Shown: in pieces, positions 31,989 through 41,786 of the stretch
Layout of the letters: every line of letters begins with the position of its first letter
Numbering within the stretch: the stretch's first letter is position 1
Assembly: GCA_000961595.1 (NCBI GenBank)
Contig: LADO01000029.1
Location: 1 to 64,000 of the forward strand
DNA length: 64,000 bases
Source of the DNA: Peptococcaceae bacterium BRH_c4b
Lineage (GTDB): Bacteria > Bacillota > Desulfotomaculia > Desulfotomaculales > Desulfocucumaceae
Direction: 5' to 3'
Notes under the pieces: model-generated
What the model was told of the DNA's origin: nothing
Seen by the model: the letters and a program-made list of their open reading frames with translations, nothing else
Database searches by the model: none
Position numbers and translations under genes: made by a program

Positions 31989-32510
31989 TTATTTGTTAAA
32001 AACCAGCACCCTTCCCTCTTCCCTGAAGGCAAACAGGTTCTTGTCCCCCGCCGTGCCCTTAACACTTTCCAGCATGTGCTCTATGATTTCTTCCTGGATG
32101 ATCAAATCCTCCTCATATAGGATATCATTTCCCTCAGTAACCAGATCGTTCTCCATGAGCTGATGAATAAGCTCCACTATAAGGGCAATTTCCTCCTGGA
32201 CCAGGGTATCCACGTCTCTCTGTACCTCCACCGTGGTCAGATTGTCGCAAATTTGGCAGTTAATTTTGCTTACCCTGATTTTCTTGCCTTCCAGCAGATT
32301 AAATACCTCAATACTGTTAATAAGGTTATCCTTAATAGTATCCAGTTTATCATCGCCAACCACACCGGCAGATATGAATGTGAATTTCAAAACATGATCG
32401 CCGGGATCGTATTTAATGGTGGCCACTTCCGGATAACGGACCAGTATGGAAATTAAGAGTCCCACGCTATCCGTTACGTCTTCCCTGCCTTTGTACTGGA
32501 CGCCCAACAT
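31989..32510 (-). CDS. Conserved-position hypothetical protein between rny and ymdB
   Basis: 173 aa from the ATG at 32510, which has GAGGAAGGTG upstream; an in-frame start at 32618 would run through a dispersed repeat. An alpha/beta N-terminal half (VTDSVGLLISILVRYPEVATIKYD) is followed by a long acidic helical segment (VQEEIALIVELIHQL...) and a charged C-terminus. Cys in INCQICDN may bind metal. No family is recognised. Confidence 0.65.
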   Translation of the reverse strand: MLGVQYKGREDVTDSVGLLISILVRYPEVATIKYDPGDHVLKFTFISAGVVGDDKLDTIKDNLINSIEVFNLLEGKKIRVSKINCQICDNLTTVEVQRDVDTLVQEEIALIVELIHQLMENDLVTEGNDILYEEDLIIQEEIIEHMLESVKGTAGDKNLFAFREEGRVLVFNK

Positions 32511-32545
32511 TGTCACCTTCCTCAACCTGCTCGAAATTAAGGTCA

Positions 32546-32596
32546 GGGGACACACCTCTCCTTGAAGCCTGGCTCTGGAGTCAGAGGAATGTCCCC
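32546..32596. repeat. GGGGACA palindromic element, copy 1
   Basis: GGGGACACACCTCTCC ... AGAGGAATGTCCCC form imperfect inverted ends of a 51-bp unit just upstream of the hypothetical gene. Related copies lie at 41071-41156, 45508-45558, 47373-47403 and 53778-53843. Confidence 0.75.
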
Positions 32597-32740
32597 AATT
32601 TAGAAATTCTTGCTCCACCCGTTGATTCCTGCCTTAAAAGAGGCGCGGGCTAATTAAATATTTTTCCAGGAGCAACAAAATCGCCCTTCGGGCGACTAAT
32701 AAATTATCCACAAATTACCCGAAGCATAATTTACAATTTT

Positions 32741-32765
32741 AAAAACGGCCCCGCAGGGCCGTTTT
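32741..32765 (-). terminator. Terminator of rny
   Basis: AAAAACGGCCC / GGGCCGTTTTT stem with a 3-nt loop and T/A-rich flanks, directly after the rny stop. A second small hairpin (CGCCC-TTCG-GGGCG type, 32684-32697) follows. Confidence 0.85.
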
Positions 32766-32769
32766 TATT

Positions 32770-34308
32770 TTATTTCGCGTAATCAACCACCCGGGTTTCC
32801 CGTATGATGGTAACTTTGATCTGCCCCGGATAATCAAGCTCGCTTTCAATCTTCTTGGCGATTTCCCTGGAAAGCCTAACGGATCCCAAATCGTCCACCT
32901 TGTCGGGCTTAACCATAATCCTAATCTCACGACCAGCCTGGATGGCGTATGATTTATCCACACCATCAAAGGTGCTGGCTATTTCCTCCAGTTTCTGCAG
33001 CCGCTTGATGTAATTTTCCAGAGTTTCCCGACGGGCACCCGGTCTGGCGGCAGATATGGCGTCAGCTGCCTGTACCAGCACGGCCACTATAGTTTTGGGA
33101 TCTTCATCCCCGTGGTGTGCTGCGATGGCATGTAGTACATCCGCATTTTCACGGTATTTCTTGGCCAGGTCCACGCCTATAGTGACGTGCGGCCCTTCAA
33201 CCTCGTGGTCAACAGCTTTGCCGATGTCGTGCAGTAAACCGGCACGCTTGGCCAAATGCACATCGGAGCCCAGCTCCGCAGCCATAAGACCAGCCAGGTG
33301 GGACACCTCAATGGAATGTTTCAATACATTCTGACCATAGCTCGTCCTGTATTTGAGCCTGCCCAACAGGGTAATCAGCTCGGGGTGCAAGCCGTGCATA
33401 TTGGTCTCAAAGGTGGCCTGCTCGCCAGCCTCCCTGATCTGCACCTCCAACTCCTTCCGAGCCTTTTCCACCATTTCCTCGATCCTGGCCGGGTGTATAC
33501 GCCCGTCCACGATCAATTTTTCCAGAGCCATCCGGGCAACTTCCCGGCGAATGGGATCAAATCCGGACAGTATCACCGCTTCCGGAGTATCATCGATAAT
33601 TAAATCAATCCCGGTCAGGGTTTCAAAAGCCCTGATGTTCCTTCCCTCACGGCCGATTATCCTGCCTTTCATTTCATCACTGGGGAGGGGTATTACAGCC
33701 ACCGTGGTTTCCGCCACGTGATCAGCTGCACAGCGCTGAATGGCCAGGGAAATCACTTCCCGTGCCCGCTTATCTCCTTCCTCCTTGGCCCTATCCTCGA
33801 TATCCTTGATCAACTTGGCTGCCTCATGCTGCATCTCTTTCTCCACATCCGCCAGCAATATATGCCTGGCCTCGTCGGAGGTAAGCCCGGAGATCCTTTC
33901 CAGTTCGGCCATCTGCTTGCCGTAAATCTCATTCAGATTAGCCTTGACTTGTTCGATTTCAGAGTCCTTGCGGTTCAGATTTTCTTCCTTTTTTTCAATA
34001 GCATCTGTCTTACGGTCAAGAACCTCTTCTTTTTGGACCAAACGACGTTCAAGCCGCTGCAATTCGTTACGCCGCTCCTTGTTTTCCCGCTCCACCTCGT
34101 TACGCAGTTTCAATACTTCTTCCTTGGCTTCCAGTAAGGCTTCCCGCTTTTTGGCTTCGGCCGTCTTTTGGGCTTCATCAATTATTCTACCGGCCTGGGC
34201 CTCGGCGGAAGCAATCTTCGCCTCGGCGATGGACTTTCTTACCAGATATCCCGCTATAAAGGAAATCAGCACTGCTGCGATTATAATAGCGATTACATTT
34301 CCCTGCAT
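32770..34308 (-). CDS. rny: Ribonuclease Y
   Basis: 512 aa from the ATG at 34308, which has a perfect AGGAGGTGA; a longer frame to 34473 is not conserved. N-terminal transmembrane helix ([19 protein letters not shown], 5-23), long coiled coil (about 30-190), KH domain ([17 protein letters not shown]) and HD domain with [12 protein letters not shown]. It is a membrane-anchored endoribonuclease that initiates mRNA decay. The length matches the family (about 510-520 aa). Neighbours recA-recX upstream and ymdB-spoVS downstream are the usual Firmicutes set. Confidence 0.97.
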   Translation of the reverse strand: MQGNVIAIIIAAVLISFIAGYLVRKSIAEAKIASAEAQAGRIIDEAQKTAEAKKREALLEAKEEVLKLRNEVERENKERRNELQRLERRLVQKEEVLDRKTDAIEKKEENLNRKDSEIEQVKANLNEIYGKQMAELERISGLTSDEARHILLADVEKEMQHEAAKLIKDIEDRAKEEGDKRAREVISLAIQRCAADHVAETTVAVIPLPSDEMKGRIIGREGRNIRAFETLTGIDLIIDDTPEAVILSGFDPIRREVARMALEKLIVDGRIHPARIEEMVEKARKELEVQIREAGEQATFETNMHGLHPELITLLGRLKYRTSYGQNVLKHSIEVSHLAGLMAAELGSDVHLAKRAGLLHDIGKAVDHEVEGPHVTIGVDLAKKYRENADVLHAIAAHHGDEDPKTIVAVLVQAADAISAARPGARRETLENYIKRLQKLEEIASTFDGVDKSYAIQAGREIRIMVKPDKVDDLGSVRLSREIAKKIESELDYPGQIKVTIIRETRVVDYAK

Positions 34309-34603
34309 CAAAAAATCACCTCCTGCCTTTCCTGCTAATGTTTTTAGGTCTTGTTTTTGCAATAAAAAATACCGAGTATGACTCGGCAGAAATAGAATCG
34401 GTACTACATTCATTTGTCCGCAATGGGCGGGAGAAAAACAAAACATAAAGAGTTTTAACTCCAGCAAGAGCAAGACATTGCTTTCTCCGCATATTCCGGA
34501 GAAATGCGCGGGATATTAAATTGTATATATAAAAAACCCGCAAGAGTTGTAGTCCAATTCTATTTTCTCCCAAACGTAATTGTACATAATTTTGTCGTTG
34601 CTG

Positions 34604-35083
34604 TCAAGGAGAATCAAGGGTTTCGCCATCTTCCAGCCGACGGCAAACCCGGGCTATGGTCTCGCCGTCAAAACCCCTGCGCCACAGAAATGACGCTATT
34701 CTGGGATATGCAAATTCGCCACCCTGACCATCCATCTTCTTCCTGGCCAGGGCAAGGGCCGTTTTGTATTCAGTTTCAGGGTCTATTCCTGTGATCTGCG
34801 ATTCTATTATGTCCCCGGCTATGCCCTTTTGTTTCAGTTCCTGAACTATCAGGGCCCTGCCCACAGGCTTTCTATTAATGCGCCGCCTGATATACCCGCC
34901 GGCATAGTCGGCATCGTCTATCATGCCGTACTCCCGCAGCATGCCGATAACCTCTACGATAACTTCGGCGTCCAACCCTTTCCGGCGCAGTTTTACCGCC
35001 AGTTCGTGCTCGCTGTGCGGCCGTACGGACAGCAGCCTGTAGGCCATATATCTGGCCCTTTCAAAATCCCCATTAACAGCCAC
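34604..35083 (-). CDS. recX: Regulatory protein RecX
   Basis: 159 aa of three-helix RecX repeats, with ARYMAYRLLSVRPHSEHELAVKL near the N-terminus (quoted in part) and DADYAGGYIRRR at the centre. RecX binds RecA filaments and limits recombination. It lies 145 nt downstream of recA in the same direction. Confidence 0.95.
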   Translation of the reverse strand: MAVNGDFERARYMAYRLLSVRPHSEHELAVKLRRKGLDAEVIVEVIGMLREYGMIDDADYAGGYIRRRINRKPVGRALIVQELKQKGIAGDIIESQITGIDPETEYKTALALARKKMDGQGGEFAYPRIASFLWRRGFDGETIARVCRRLEDGETLDSP

Positions 35084-35228
35084 TTAAACACCAGCCCCAA
35101 AAAACAGTTAAATATTCCTCTAACCTGCTGCTACCGGAAATATTTTTATCCCTGCCAGCGGGCCGGCAGCAGGGGCCAATTACGGGCAAAGCCACCGCGC
35201 AACCGGCGTCATTGATTCATTCAAATCC

Positions 35229-36257
35229 TTATTCCGCAACCGCTCCCGAAACCTCGGCGGCTTTTACCGGCAAACTGTATTTCTCCCTTATTTTCTGCTC
35301 TATTTCATCCAGTAGATCCGTGTGCTCTTTAAAGAATTCCTTGACGTTTTCCCGTCCCTGGCCCAGCCTTTCTTCGCCGTAAGCGTACCAGGCGCCGCTT
35401 TTGTTCACTATATTTGCTTCCACCGCCATATCCAGAACAATGCCCTCCCGGGAAGCCCCGGTACCGTACATGATATCGAAATCAGCCTGTTTAAAAGGTG
35501 GCGCAACTTTGTTTTTGACCACCTTCACCCTGGTTCTATTGCCCACCACATCGCTGCCCTGTTTGAGAGACTCAATCCTGCGTACATCAAGCCTCATGGA
35601 GGCGTAAAATTTTAAAGCCCTGCCGCCTGGGGTGGTTTCCGGGCTGCCAAACATAACGCCCACCTTTTCCCTTAACTGGTTGATGAAAACATTCACTGTA
35701 TGGGACTTACTGGTAATGCCGGTAAGTTTGCGCAGCGCCTGGGACATTAGTCTCGCCTGGAGACCCACATGGGTATCCCCCATTTCGCCATCAATCTCGG
35801 CCTTAGGCACCAGTGCGGCCACACTATCGATTACCACCACATCCACAGCCCCGCTGCGAACCAGCATCTCGCATATTTCCAGGGCCTGCTCCCCGGTATC
35901 CGGCTGGGATACCAGCAGGTTGTCTATGTCAACGCCTATGTTTCTGGCATAGGTGGCGTCTAATGCGTGCTCAGCATCAATGAAAGCTGCGGTGCCGCCT
36001 ATTCTTTGAGCCTCGGCGATAATATGCAGGGCCACGGTGGTTTTACCCGAGGACTCCGGGCCGAATATCTCTATCACTCTCCCCCGGGGCACTCCCCCCA
36101 GACCTAACGCAATATCCAGGGACAAAATACCGGTGGAAATAGTATCAATATTCATTCTGGCGGGGGAATCCCCCAGTTTCATCACAGCGCCCTTGCCAAA
36201 CTGCCGCTCAATCTGGGCCAGGGCAGCCTCCAGCGCTTTTTGTCTATCAACGGACAA
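35229..36257 (-). CDS. recA: Recombinase RecA
   Basis: 342 aa from the TTG at 36257 (GGAGG at 8-nt spacing; the product begins [13 protein letters not shown] as usual). Walker A GPESSGKT, Walker [13 protein letters not shown], loop L2 region and the DNA-binding signature [14 protein letters not shown] are all present; the C-terminus is short and acidic. It forms filaments on single-stranded DNA for repair and SOS induction. A CGTACATATGTACG dyad about 105 nt upstream may be a LexA-type box. Confidence 0.98.
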   Translation of the reverse strand: MSVDRQKALEAALAQIERQFGKGAVMKLGDSPARMNIDTISTGILSLDIALGLGGVPRGRVIEIFGPESSGKTTVALHIIAEAQRIGGTAAFIDAEHALDATYARNIGVDIDNLLVSQPDTGEQALEICEMLVRSGAVDVVVIDSVAALVPKAEIDGEMGDTHVGLQARLMSQALRKLTGITSKSHTVNVFINQLREKVGVMFGSPETTPGGRALKFYASMRLDVRRIESLKQGSDVVGNRTRVKVVKNKVAPPFKQADFDIMYGTGASREGIVLDMAVEANIVNKSGAWYAYGEERLGQGRENVKEFFKEHTDLLDEIEQKIREKYSLPVKAAEVSGAVAE

Positions 36258-36361
36258 CGGCAAAACCTCCTCTCTGATATGGAAAACAAATATACCGGCG
36301 AAAAATCTACGTGTAAACAACAGGCGACAGATGTTGCCAGCTCATCTTTATTTTACCATAG

Positions 36362-36375
36362 CGTACATATGTACG
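36362..36375. promoter_or_regulatory. Possible LexA-type dyad upstream of recA
   Basis: A perfect 14-bp palindrome CGTACATATGTACG sits in the recA 5' region. It differs from the Firmicutes SOS box CGAACN4GTTCG by one base per arm (A to T). Suggestive only. Confidence 0.4.
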
Positions 36376-36420
36376 TCCAGTATAAAATTCAATAACATGA
36401 AAGTCAATTATTCAGGCATA

Positions 36421-36500
36421 ACTCGAAAGTCAAATAAATTGTCGAAAGTCGAATGTCAAAAGTCAATGAGCACTGGGAACCCTGGACTTTCGACTTGAGA
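36421..36500. repeat. Degenerate AAAGTC-type repeat block A
   Basis: Several short direct repeats (CGAAAGTC, GTCGAATGTC, AAAAGTCAATG) and an inverted GGACTTTCGAC lie between recA and the DEAD-box helicase gene. A similar block is at 52690-52780. Confidence 0.55.
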
Positions 36501-38093
36501 TTAAACGGAGTCTCTGCTCCGGGCGGGCTCCACGCTAATTCGGCGCCCCTTGACGGTGCTGTGGTGCATGTAGTGGATAACGCAGTCTGCCCATTCCTGA
36601 TCCACTTCCACAAAGGCAAACTTTTCAAATATGTTTATATCTCCGATCATGTTGGCTGGTACACCCGTTTCGTCGGAGATTATACGGACCATTTCTGCAG
36701 GCCTGATATTATCTTTCCTGCCTATTGTCACAAACAGGCGTACCATTCCCTGTTTCGCCCCGGTATTGCCGTGTCCCGCCTCGGCGGCATCTTCCTCACC
36801 AACGGGGCCGAAGGACATTTTCAGCGCCGCAGCGGCAATATCCACCGGGTCGTAATCGTCCAGCAGGGGGTCTACCACTCCCCGGTAATACCCCAGCTTA
36901 CCCTCTGCGATGGTATTCCTCAGCCTTTCCACCAGGCCTTCCTTCTGCCGCTCGTTGATATCCGACAGACTGGGCAGGCGCTCCCGGCGGATACGGGTCT
37001 TGGTTAGGTTCTCAATAAGCCGGAGCTGCCGGTAGTCTCTGGGAGATACCAGGGTGACGGCCATGCCGGATTTGCCGGCCCTGCCGGTGCGGCCGATGCG
37101 GTGGATGTAAAACTCCACATCCTGGGGTATATCATAATTTATAACGTGGGATATGTTTTCGATATCAAGCCCCCGGGCGGCTACGTCAGTGGCTACCAGT
37201 ATTTCCACCTGGCCGCCCTTAAACTGCCTCATCACCTGGTTTCTCTGGTACTGGCTCAGGTCGCCGTGCAGCCCCGCCACAGGATAGCCCCTGGCCTGCA
37301 GGCCTGACACCAGTTCATCCACCCCCCGCTTGGTACGGCAAAAAACAATGGCTCTGCTCAGTTCTAGCACGTCCAACAAGCGGGCCATGGATTCCAGTTT
37401 ACCGCTTTCCCTGGTTTCATAATAAATCTGCTCAATCTGTGGGACGGTGAGACTATTCTTACTCACGGTGATAAATTCAGGCTCTTTTAAATAGCGCTGG
37501 GCCAGGGTGAGTACCTCCCGCGGCATGGTAGCGGAAAAAAGCAGCGTCTGACGTTCCTGGGGAATTGCCTTCAAAATGGCCTCCATATCGTCTATGAAAC
37601 CCATGTCCAGCATTTCATCCGCCTCGTCCAGCACCACCATGGCAACACTGCTCAGGCTGAGTGTTTTACGGTTTAGATGGTCCAGCAGCCTGCCGGGGGT
37701 CCCTATCACCACGTGCACACCCTGGCGCAGGGCCCTGATCTGCCTGTCAATTGGCTGGCCGCCGTAAATAGGCAGGGTACGCACCCGCCGGTAACGGCCA
37801 ATACGGGATATTTCCTCCGCCACCTGGACGGCCAGTTCTCTGGTGGGAGTAACCACCAACGCCTGCACCCCGGTCCGGGTATTTATTTTTTCCACAATAG
37901 GTATACCGAAGGCGGCGGTCTTCCCCGTTCCTGTTTGGGCCTGGCCTATAACGTCCTTACCGTCCATCAGCAGGGGTATGGCCTGAGCCTGAATGGGTGT
38001 GGGCTCCTCGAAGCCCATATCGGTTACGGCCTGGGCAACCCGGCGACCCAACTGCAATTCTCCAAAACTTACAAATTCGCTTAAAGCGGACAT
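36501..38093 (-). CDS. DEAD-box RNA helicase (DeaD/CshA type)
   Basis: 530 aa. Complete helicase core: Q motif with GFEEPTPIQAQAIP, Walker A AQTGTGKT, DEAD (VVLDEADEMLD), SAT (LLFSATMP), ATDVAARGLD and HRIGRTGRAG. A C-terminal DbpA-like RNA-binding domain (GMVRLFVTIGRKDNIRPAEMV onwards, about 450-525) fits DeaD. Likely roles are ribosome assembly and RNA turnover, especially in the cold. Confidence 0.95.
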   Translation of the reverse strand: MSALSEFVSFGELQLGRRVAQAVTDMGFEEPTPIQAQAIPLLMDGKDVIGQAQTGTGKTAAFGIPIVEKINTRTGVQALVVTPTRELAVQVAEEISRIGRYRRVRTLPIYGGQPIDRQIRALRQGVHVVIGTPGRLLDHLNRKTLSLSSVAMVVLDEADEMLDMGFIDDMEAILKAIPQERQTLLFSATMPREVLTLAQRYLKEPEFITVSKNSLTVPQIEQIYYETRESGKLESMARLLDVLELSRAIVFCRTKRGVDELVSGLQARGYPVAGLHGDLSQYQRNQVMRQFKGGQVEILVATDVAARGLDIENISHVINYDIPQDVEFYIHRIGRTGRAGKSGMAVTLVSPRDYRQLRLIENLTKTRIRRERLPSLSDINERQKEGLVERLRNTIAEGKLGYYRGVVDPLLDDYDPVDIAAAALKMSFGPVGEEDAAEAGHGNTGAKQGMVRLFVTIGRKDNIRPAEMVRIISDETGVPANMIGDINIFEKFAFVEVDQEWADCVIHYMHHSTVKGRRISVEPARSRDSV

Positions 38094-38158
38094 TCAAACA
38101 ACTGCCTTTCAATAAAGATAATAATAATAGACTTATTGACTACATCGGCATAAACAAC

Positions 38159-38653
38159 TCACTGCATAGTTAAATAGCTGCGCAGTATTTCCAGGGCTTC
38201 CTTTACTGTGGCCCGGCGGATTTCATCCCTGCTGCCCGCAAGGTGTAGCTCATACTCCTTCGTAATTTCCCGGGAGGACAGTCCAATGTACACCAGACCC
38301 ACCGGCTTGTCCTCCGTTCCGCCGCCTGGTCCGGCAATACCTGTTACAGAGAGAGCGATATCTGCCTCCAGCAGGTCCTTTACACCCAGAGCCATGCCTC
38401 TGGCAACCTGACGGCTGACGGCACCGTACAGTTTTAAATCCTGGGCATTTACTCCAAGTACTTTTTCCTTTACCCGGTTGTCATATGACACTACGCCGCC
38501 TTTATAATAAAGGGAACTGCCGGGAACACCTGTTATGCGGGCAGACACAAGCCCGCCGGTGCAGGATTCCGCCAGCGCCAGGGTAAGTCCCTTTTGCCCG
38601 AGCAACTCCCCCACCTTAGCTGCGTCAGGATATTTTAAGAAAGCCGCATCCAT
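38159..38653 (-). CDS. pncC: Nicotinamide-nucleotide amidohydrolase PncC (CinA C-terminal domain)
   Basis: 164 aa from the ATG at 38653 (AGGTGGAAG upstream). This is the stand-alone CinA C-terminal domain, with LALAESCTGGLVSARIT, VVSYDNRVKEK and SVTGIAGPGGG. It deamidates NMN in pyridine-nucleotide salvage. The usual N-terminal CinA domain is absent. In many Firmicutes cinA lies near recA, as here. Confidence 0.93.
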   Translation of the reverse strand: MDAAFLKYPDAAKVGELLGQKGLTLALAESCTGGLVSARITGVPGSSLYYKGGVVSYDNRVKEKVLGVNAQDLKLYGAVSRQVARGMALGVKDLLEADIALSVTGIAGPGGGTEDKPVGLVYIGLSSREITKEYELHLAGSRDEIRRATVKEALEILRSYLTMQ

Positions 38654-38740
38654 CAATCTTCCACCTGCCCTTGATAGCACTTAGCCGGGTAACCTTATAT
38701 GTTTCTCCCACAGCGACTAAATTCCCTGCAAACAATGTTT

Positions 38741-38813
38741 AAAAGGCCGCAAATATCGTATCTGCAGCTTGATACCACAATGTACCATGATGCAGAATGA
38801 TTTACGGCCTTTT
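38741..38813 (-). terminator. Long interrupted hairpin after the FtsH-like gene
   Basis: AAAAGGCCG (38741-38749) pairs with CGGCCTTTT (38805-38813); an inner pair TCTGCA/TGCAGA lies between. The minus strand continues into AAACATTG rather than a T-run, so it may act as a processing hairpin or a repeat. Confidence 0.5.
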
Positions 38814-38848
38814 CATATTATTGCCGAAATATTGTGGGATTAACCCTG

Positions 38849-40327
38849 TTAGGCGGCTTCCGCCCTTAATATTTCCCGCAGCTTTTCTCCTGTTATCTTC
38901 TCCTGCTCCAGCAGTACTTCCACAATCCCGGCCAGGGCCTTTTTTACATTGCACAGATAATCCCGCACCCGCTGCTCCTGCCCCTGCAGTATCCCGGTGA
39001 TAACGCGGTAGCGCAACCCCTGGGGGAGGGTTTCCGGATCCACCACGCCCAATTCGGACATGCCTGCCCTGATAATCTGCTCAGCCACCCCGGTGGCCTG
39101 CTGGTAATCGTTGGCCGCCCCGGTGCTGCGGCTGCCCAGAATCAATTCTTCCGCCAGAGCGCCGGCCAGCATAACTGCGATTTGGTTCTCCAGATAGTCC
39201 CTGGTATAGAGATAAGTATCGTCCTCCGGGGTTTGCCTCATGTAGCCGAGAGCCTGCCCCCTGGGTGTTACAGTCAAAGTGGATACCGAGCCTTGCCTTA
39301 CAAATTCGCTCATCAGCGCGTGGCCCGCCTCGTGTACGGCCACCCGCTCCAACTCGGAAAGCACCAGACGGCGGTCCAACTTTTCTCCCATCATCACCTT
39401 ATCCACAGCCTCGTGGAAGTGCCTCTGGCTGATTTCGCTGAGACTTTCCCGCATGGCCAGGATTGCCGCCTCGTTGGCCAGACTCTCCAGGTGTGCCCCG
39501 CTGAAACCGAAGGTCTCCCGGGCAATAGCCTCAATGGACACATCTGCCGCCAGGGGCTTGTTACGAGTGTGCAGCCTGATTATATCCACCCGGCCGTCCC
39601 TGTCCGGCAGTTCCACCTTAACCTGACGGTCAAAACGTCCCGGACGCAAAAGTGCCGGGTCCAGCATATCCACACGGTTAGTAGCCGCCACCACCAGCAA
39701 GCGCACCCTGCCATCCACCTTTAAACCGTCCATTTCCACCAGCAACTGGTTCAGTGTCTGGTCGTACTCCAGGTGGCTGGTGGTCTGCCCCCGTTTTCCT
39801 CCCAGTATTTCTATCTCATCGATAAAAACCATGGCGTTGTTTTTACCTATCTTAAGCGCGGTTTCCCGGGCCGTCTGGAATAATTTTCTTACTCTCTGGG
39901 CCCCTACGCCGGCATACATTTCTATAAATTCACTGCCTGAGGTGGCCACGAAGGCAGCGTCAGTGTATCCTGCAGCAGCCTTGGCCAGCAACGTCTTGCC
40001 GGTTCCAGGCGGGCCGGTAAGCAATATACCCTTCAGAGGACGTATGCCCAGGGATTTGATTTTATTAAAATTCCTAATAAAATCAAGGGCCTCCTGCAGC
40101 TCTTTGATGGCCGTAGCCTGGCCTCCAACGTCGGCAAAGGTGATATTCTGAAAAAGGGAAGGGCCCCGGTCATTAAAATTTTTTGCTACCAGCCCCCGGG
40201 TGCGGGCTATATAAAACAGACCGACTCCGGCCGCTGCCAAAAATATCAATGGCATAACATCGTATCCGGACATTCCCAGATATGCCAGTATAGCCAGGCC
40301 CAGTCCAAGACCAATTTCTTTCACCAT
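38849..40327 (-). CDS. FtsH-like AAA+ membrane metalloprotease, shortened N-terminus
   Basis: 492 aa. Two N-terminal hydrophobic segments (GLGLGLAILAYLGM and MPLIFLAAAGVGLFYIA) lie close together with almost no extracytoplasmic domain, unlike canonical FtsH (about 600 aa or more). Walker A GPPGTGKT (105-112), Walker B MVFIDEIE, SRH ATNRVDMLDPALLRPGRFD, zinc motif HEAGH (332-336) and a later Asp (AANDYQQAT) indicate an active ATP-dependent protease. It is 5 nt from the upstream membrane-anchored hypothetical gene, which may be its partner or substrate adaptor. Confidence 0.9.
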   Translation of the reverse strand: MVKEIGLGLGLAILAYLGMSGYDVMPLIFLAAAGVGLFYIARTRGLVAKNFNDRGPSLFQNITFADVGGQATAIKELQEALDFIRNFNKIKSLGIRPLKGILLTGPPGTGKTLLAKAAAGYTDAAFVATSGSEFIEMYAGVGAQRVRKLFQTARETALKIGKNNAMVFIDEIEILGGKRGQTTSHLEYDQTLNQLLVEMDGLKVDGRVRLLVVAATNRVDMLDPALLRPGRFDRQVKVELPDRDGRVDIIRLHTRNKPLAADVSIEAIARETFGFSGAHLESLANEAAILAMRESLSEISQRHFHEAVDKVMMGEKLDRRLVLSELERVAVHEAGHALMSEFVRQGSVSTLTVTPRGQALGYMRQTPEDDTYLYTRDYLENQIAVMLAGALAEELILGSRSTGAANDYQQATGVAEQIIRAGMSELGVVDPETLPQGLRYRVITGILQGQEQRVRDYLCNVKKALAGIVEVLLEQEKITGEKLREILRAEAA

Positions 40328-40332
40328 CAGCC

Positions 40333-40881
40333 CTAACTCCTTTCCGGAGAATCTGCGGTGTTTTTCTCCATGCCGGTAACAGGTATTATTTCGTAAAGGT
40401 AATGGTCACCTTTTTCTATCTGCACGTATACGGAGCTACTGTCGATATACACTCTGGCCACTGCACCGTAAGAGGCCGCCTGCTGGGAAACGTACTGCTC
40501 CATGTCCCTGTAATTGCCCCGGGCCAGGGCCTCGTAAATGGCGAACTGGCTATAATAATATATATCTTCTAACTGCGAATTCCGGTTATCCCCCAGCTCA
40601 ATTTTATACTCTTTGGCGCCCAGCACATCCTTCAGGGAACTATCCAGCTCCCGGTAGGTCTGGCCCAAATCTACTACTTCCTTTAATTCTATCCGCACCC
40701 GGATAACGGGCTTCCCGTCGTCGATCTGGTAGGATTCTACCGCCTTGTTGCCTTTCAGCAGGTCGTCCAGGGGCTGGTCATAATTATATCTGTTGTATAG
40801 CCACTGCGCCCCCACGAGAAGCAACAGACCTAAAACCAGGGATGTAACAACAATAGGAATCCGAAATCCTTGCCATTGCAT
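40333..40881 (-). CDS. Membrane-anchored hypothetical protein next to the FtsH-like protease
   Basis: 182 aa from the ATG at 40881 (GAGAGGAAGG upstream). One N-terminal transmembrane helix (RIPIVVTSLVLGLLLLVGAQWL, quoted here as 22 positions 6-27 by range) is followed by an extracytoplasmic alpha/beta domain rich in Tyr and charged residues. No family is recognised. It is nearly fused to the FtsH-like gene, so the two are co-translated. It could supply the extracytoplasmic part missing from that protease (inference). Confidence 0.7.
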   Translation of the reverse strand: MQWQGFRIPIVVTSLVLGLLLLVGAQWLYNRYNYDQPLDDLLKGNKAVESYQIDDGKPVIRVRIELKEVVDLGQTYRELDSSLKDVLGAKEYKIELGDNRNSQLEDIYYYSQFAIYEALARGNYRDMEQYVSQQAASYGAVARVYIDSSSVYVQIEKGDHYLYEIIPVTGMEKNTADSPERS

Positions 40882-41070
40882 GAAGACCTTCCTCTCAAAA
40901 GTTAAGTACATAGCAATTGGTTAACTGATTCTCTTCAGTACATAAACTATAATGTTAATAAATAAAAAACTGCCGGCGTAAGCGACAGTTGCGCTACAAT
41001 GCATAATTATAGCACAAAAATGGTGTTTTGGGGCAGGAAATGAATGTAACCGCTTCCATTTGTATAGATT

Positions 41071-41156
41071 GGGGACATTCCTCCGACCCCAGAGCCATTC
41101 CAATCGGGGACATTCCTCTGACCCCAGAGCAAGACCTTAAAGAGAGGTGTGTCCCC
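41071..41156. repeat. GGGGACA palindromic element, copy 2 (partial plus full)
   Basis: A full reversed copy runs 41106-41156 (GGGGACATTCCTCTGA ... GAGGTGTGTCCCC), with a truncated tandem copy at 41071-41097. It lies between pgsA and the hypothetical gene at 40333-40881. Confidence 0.75.
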
Positions 41157-41166
41157 TTTCCTCATT

Positions 41167-41193
41167 GAAAAAACCGCCCTTGGGAAAGGCGGC
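41167..41193 (-). terminator. Terminator of pgsA
   Basis: On the minus strand GCCGCCTT-TCCC-AAGGGCGG with one bulge is followed by TTTTTT, 2 nt after the pgsA stop. Confidence 0.8.
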
Positions 41194-41194
41194 T

Positions 41195-41785
41195 TCAGTA
41201 TCCTCCCTTTTTTAACACCGACCAACTTCGGTTAAAGTAATCAATCCCCGACCAAATGGTGAAAAATACCGCTACCCCCATAGATAACTGCCCTAGCATG
41301 ATCCAGAAACTTTTTATTTCCGGGACGGCCACCGGCATGCCTGACAGATGGCCTACCAGCCAGGGTAAATCTTTTAGAAAAAGGGCAGATATGGCTATAA
41401 TCTGTGTAACCGTTTTAATTTTTCCCAGTTTGCCTGCAGCGATGATATTGCCGTCGGCGGCCGCCAGTGCCCGCAGGCCGGTAACAGCAAATTCCCTGCC
41501 GATTATAACTACGGCCACCCAGGTCGAAAGCCGCTGCAGTTCCACCAGAGCAATAAGGGCGGCGGATACCAGCAGCTTATCTGCCAGCGGGTCCATTAAT
41601 TTGCCCAGCCTGGTAACGAGCTTTTTTTTACGGGCTATATATCCGTCCAGGCCATCGGTACTGGCTGCCAGTATAAAAACACCCGCCGCAATATAATCAC
41701 CGTAGCTAATCCTCATGGATATAATCCCCAGTATAACCGGTATAAGAAAAATCCTGACCATGGTCAGCCTGTTGGGCAGATTCAT
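41195..41785 (-). CDS. pgsA: CDP-diacylglycerol-glycerol-3-phosphate 3-phosphatidyltransferase
   Basis: 196 aa multi-pass membrane enzyme of phosphatidylglycerol synthesis. The CDP-alcohol phosphotransferase motif DGx2ARx8Gx3Dx3D is complete (DGYIARKKKLVTRLGKLMDP, then LAD). Starts MNLPNRLTMVRIFLIP as usual. It is 1 nt downstream of rimO, an order common in Firmicutes. Confidence 0.96.
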   Translation of the reverse strand: MNLPNRLTMVRIFLIPVILGIISMRISYGDYIAAGVFILAASTDGLDGYIARKKKLVTRLGKLMDPLADKLLVSAALIALVELQRLSTWVAVVIIGREFAVTGLRALAAADGNIIAAGKLGKIKTVTQIIAISALFLKDLPWLVGHLSGMPVAVPEIKSFWIMLGQLSMGVAVFFTIWSGIDYFNRSWSVLKKGGY

Positions 41786-41786
41786 T

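Noticed and set aside
86-41036. Shared word ACAAAAATGGTGTnTTGGGG at about 86 and 41015
   Set aside because: Only about 20 bp with different flanks; too short to call a repeat family.
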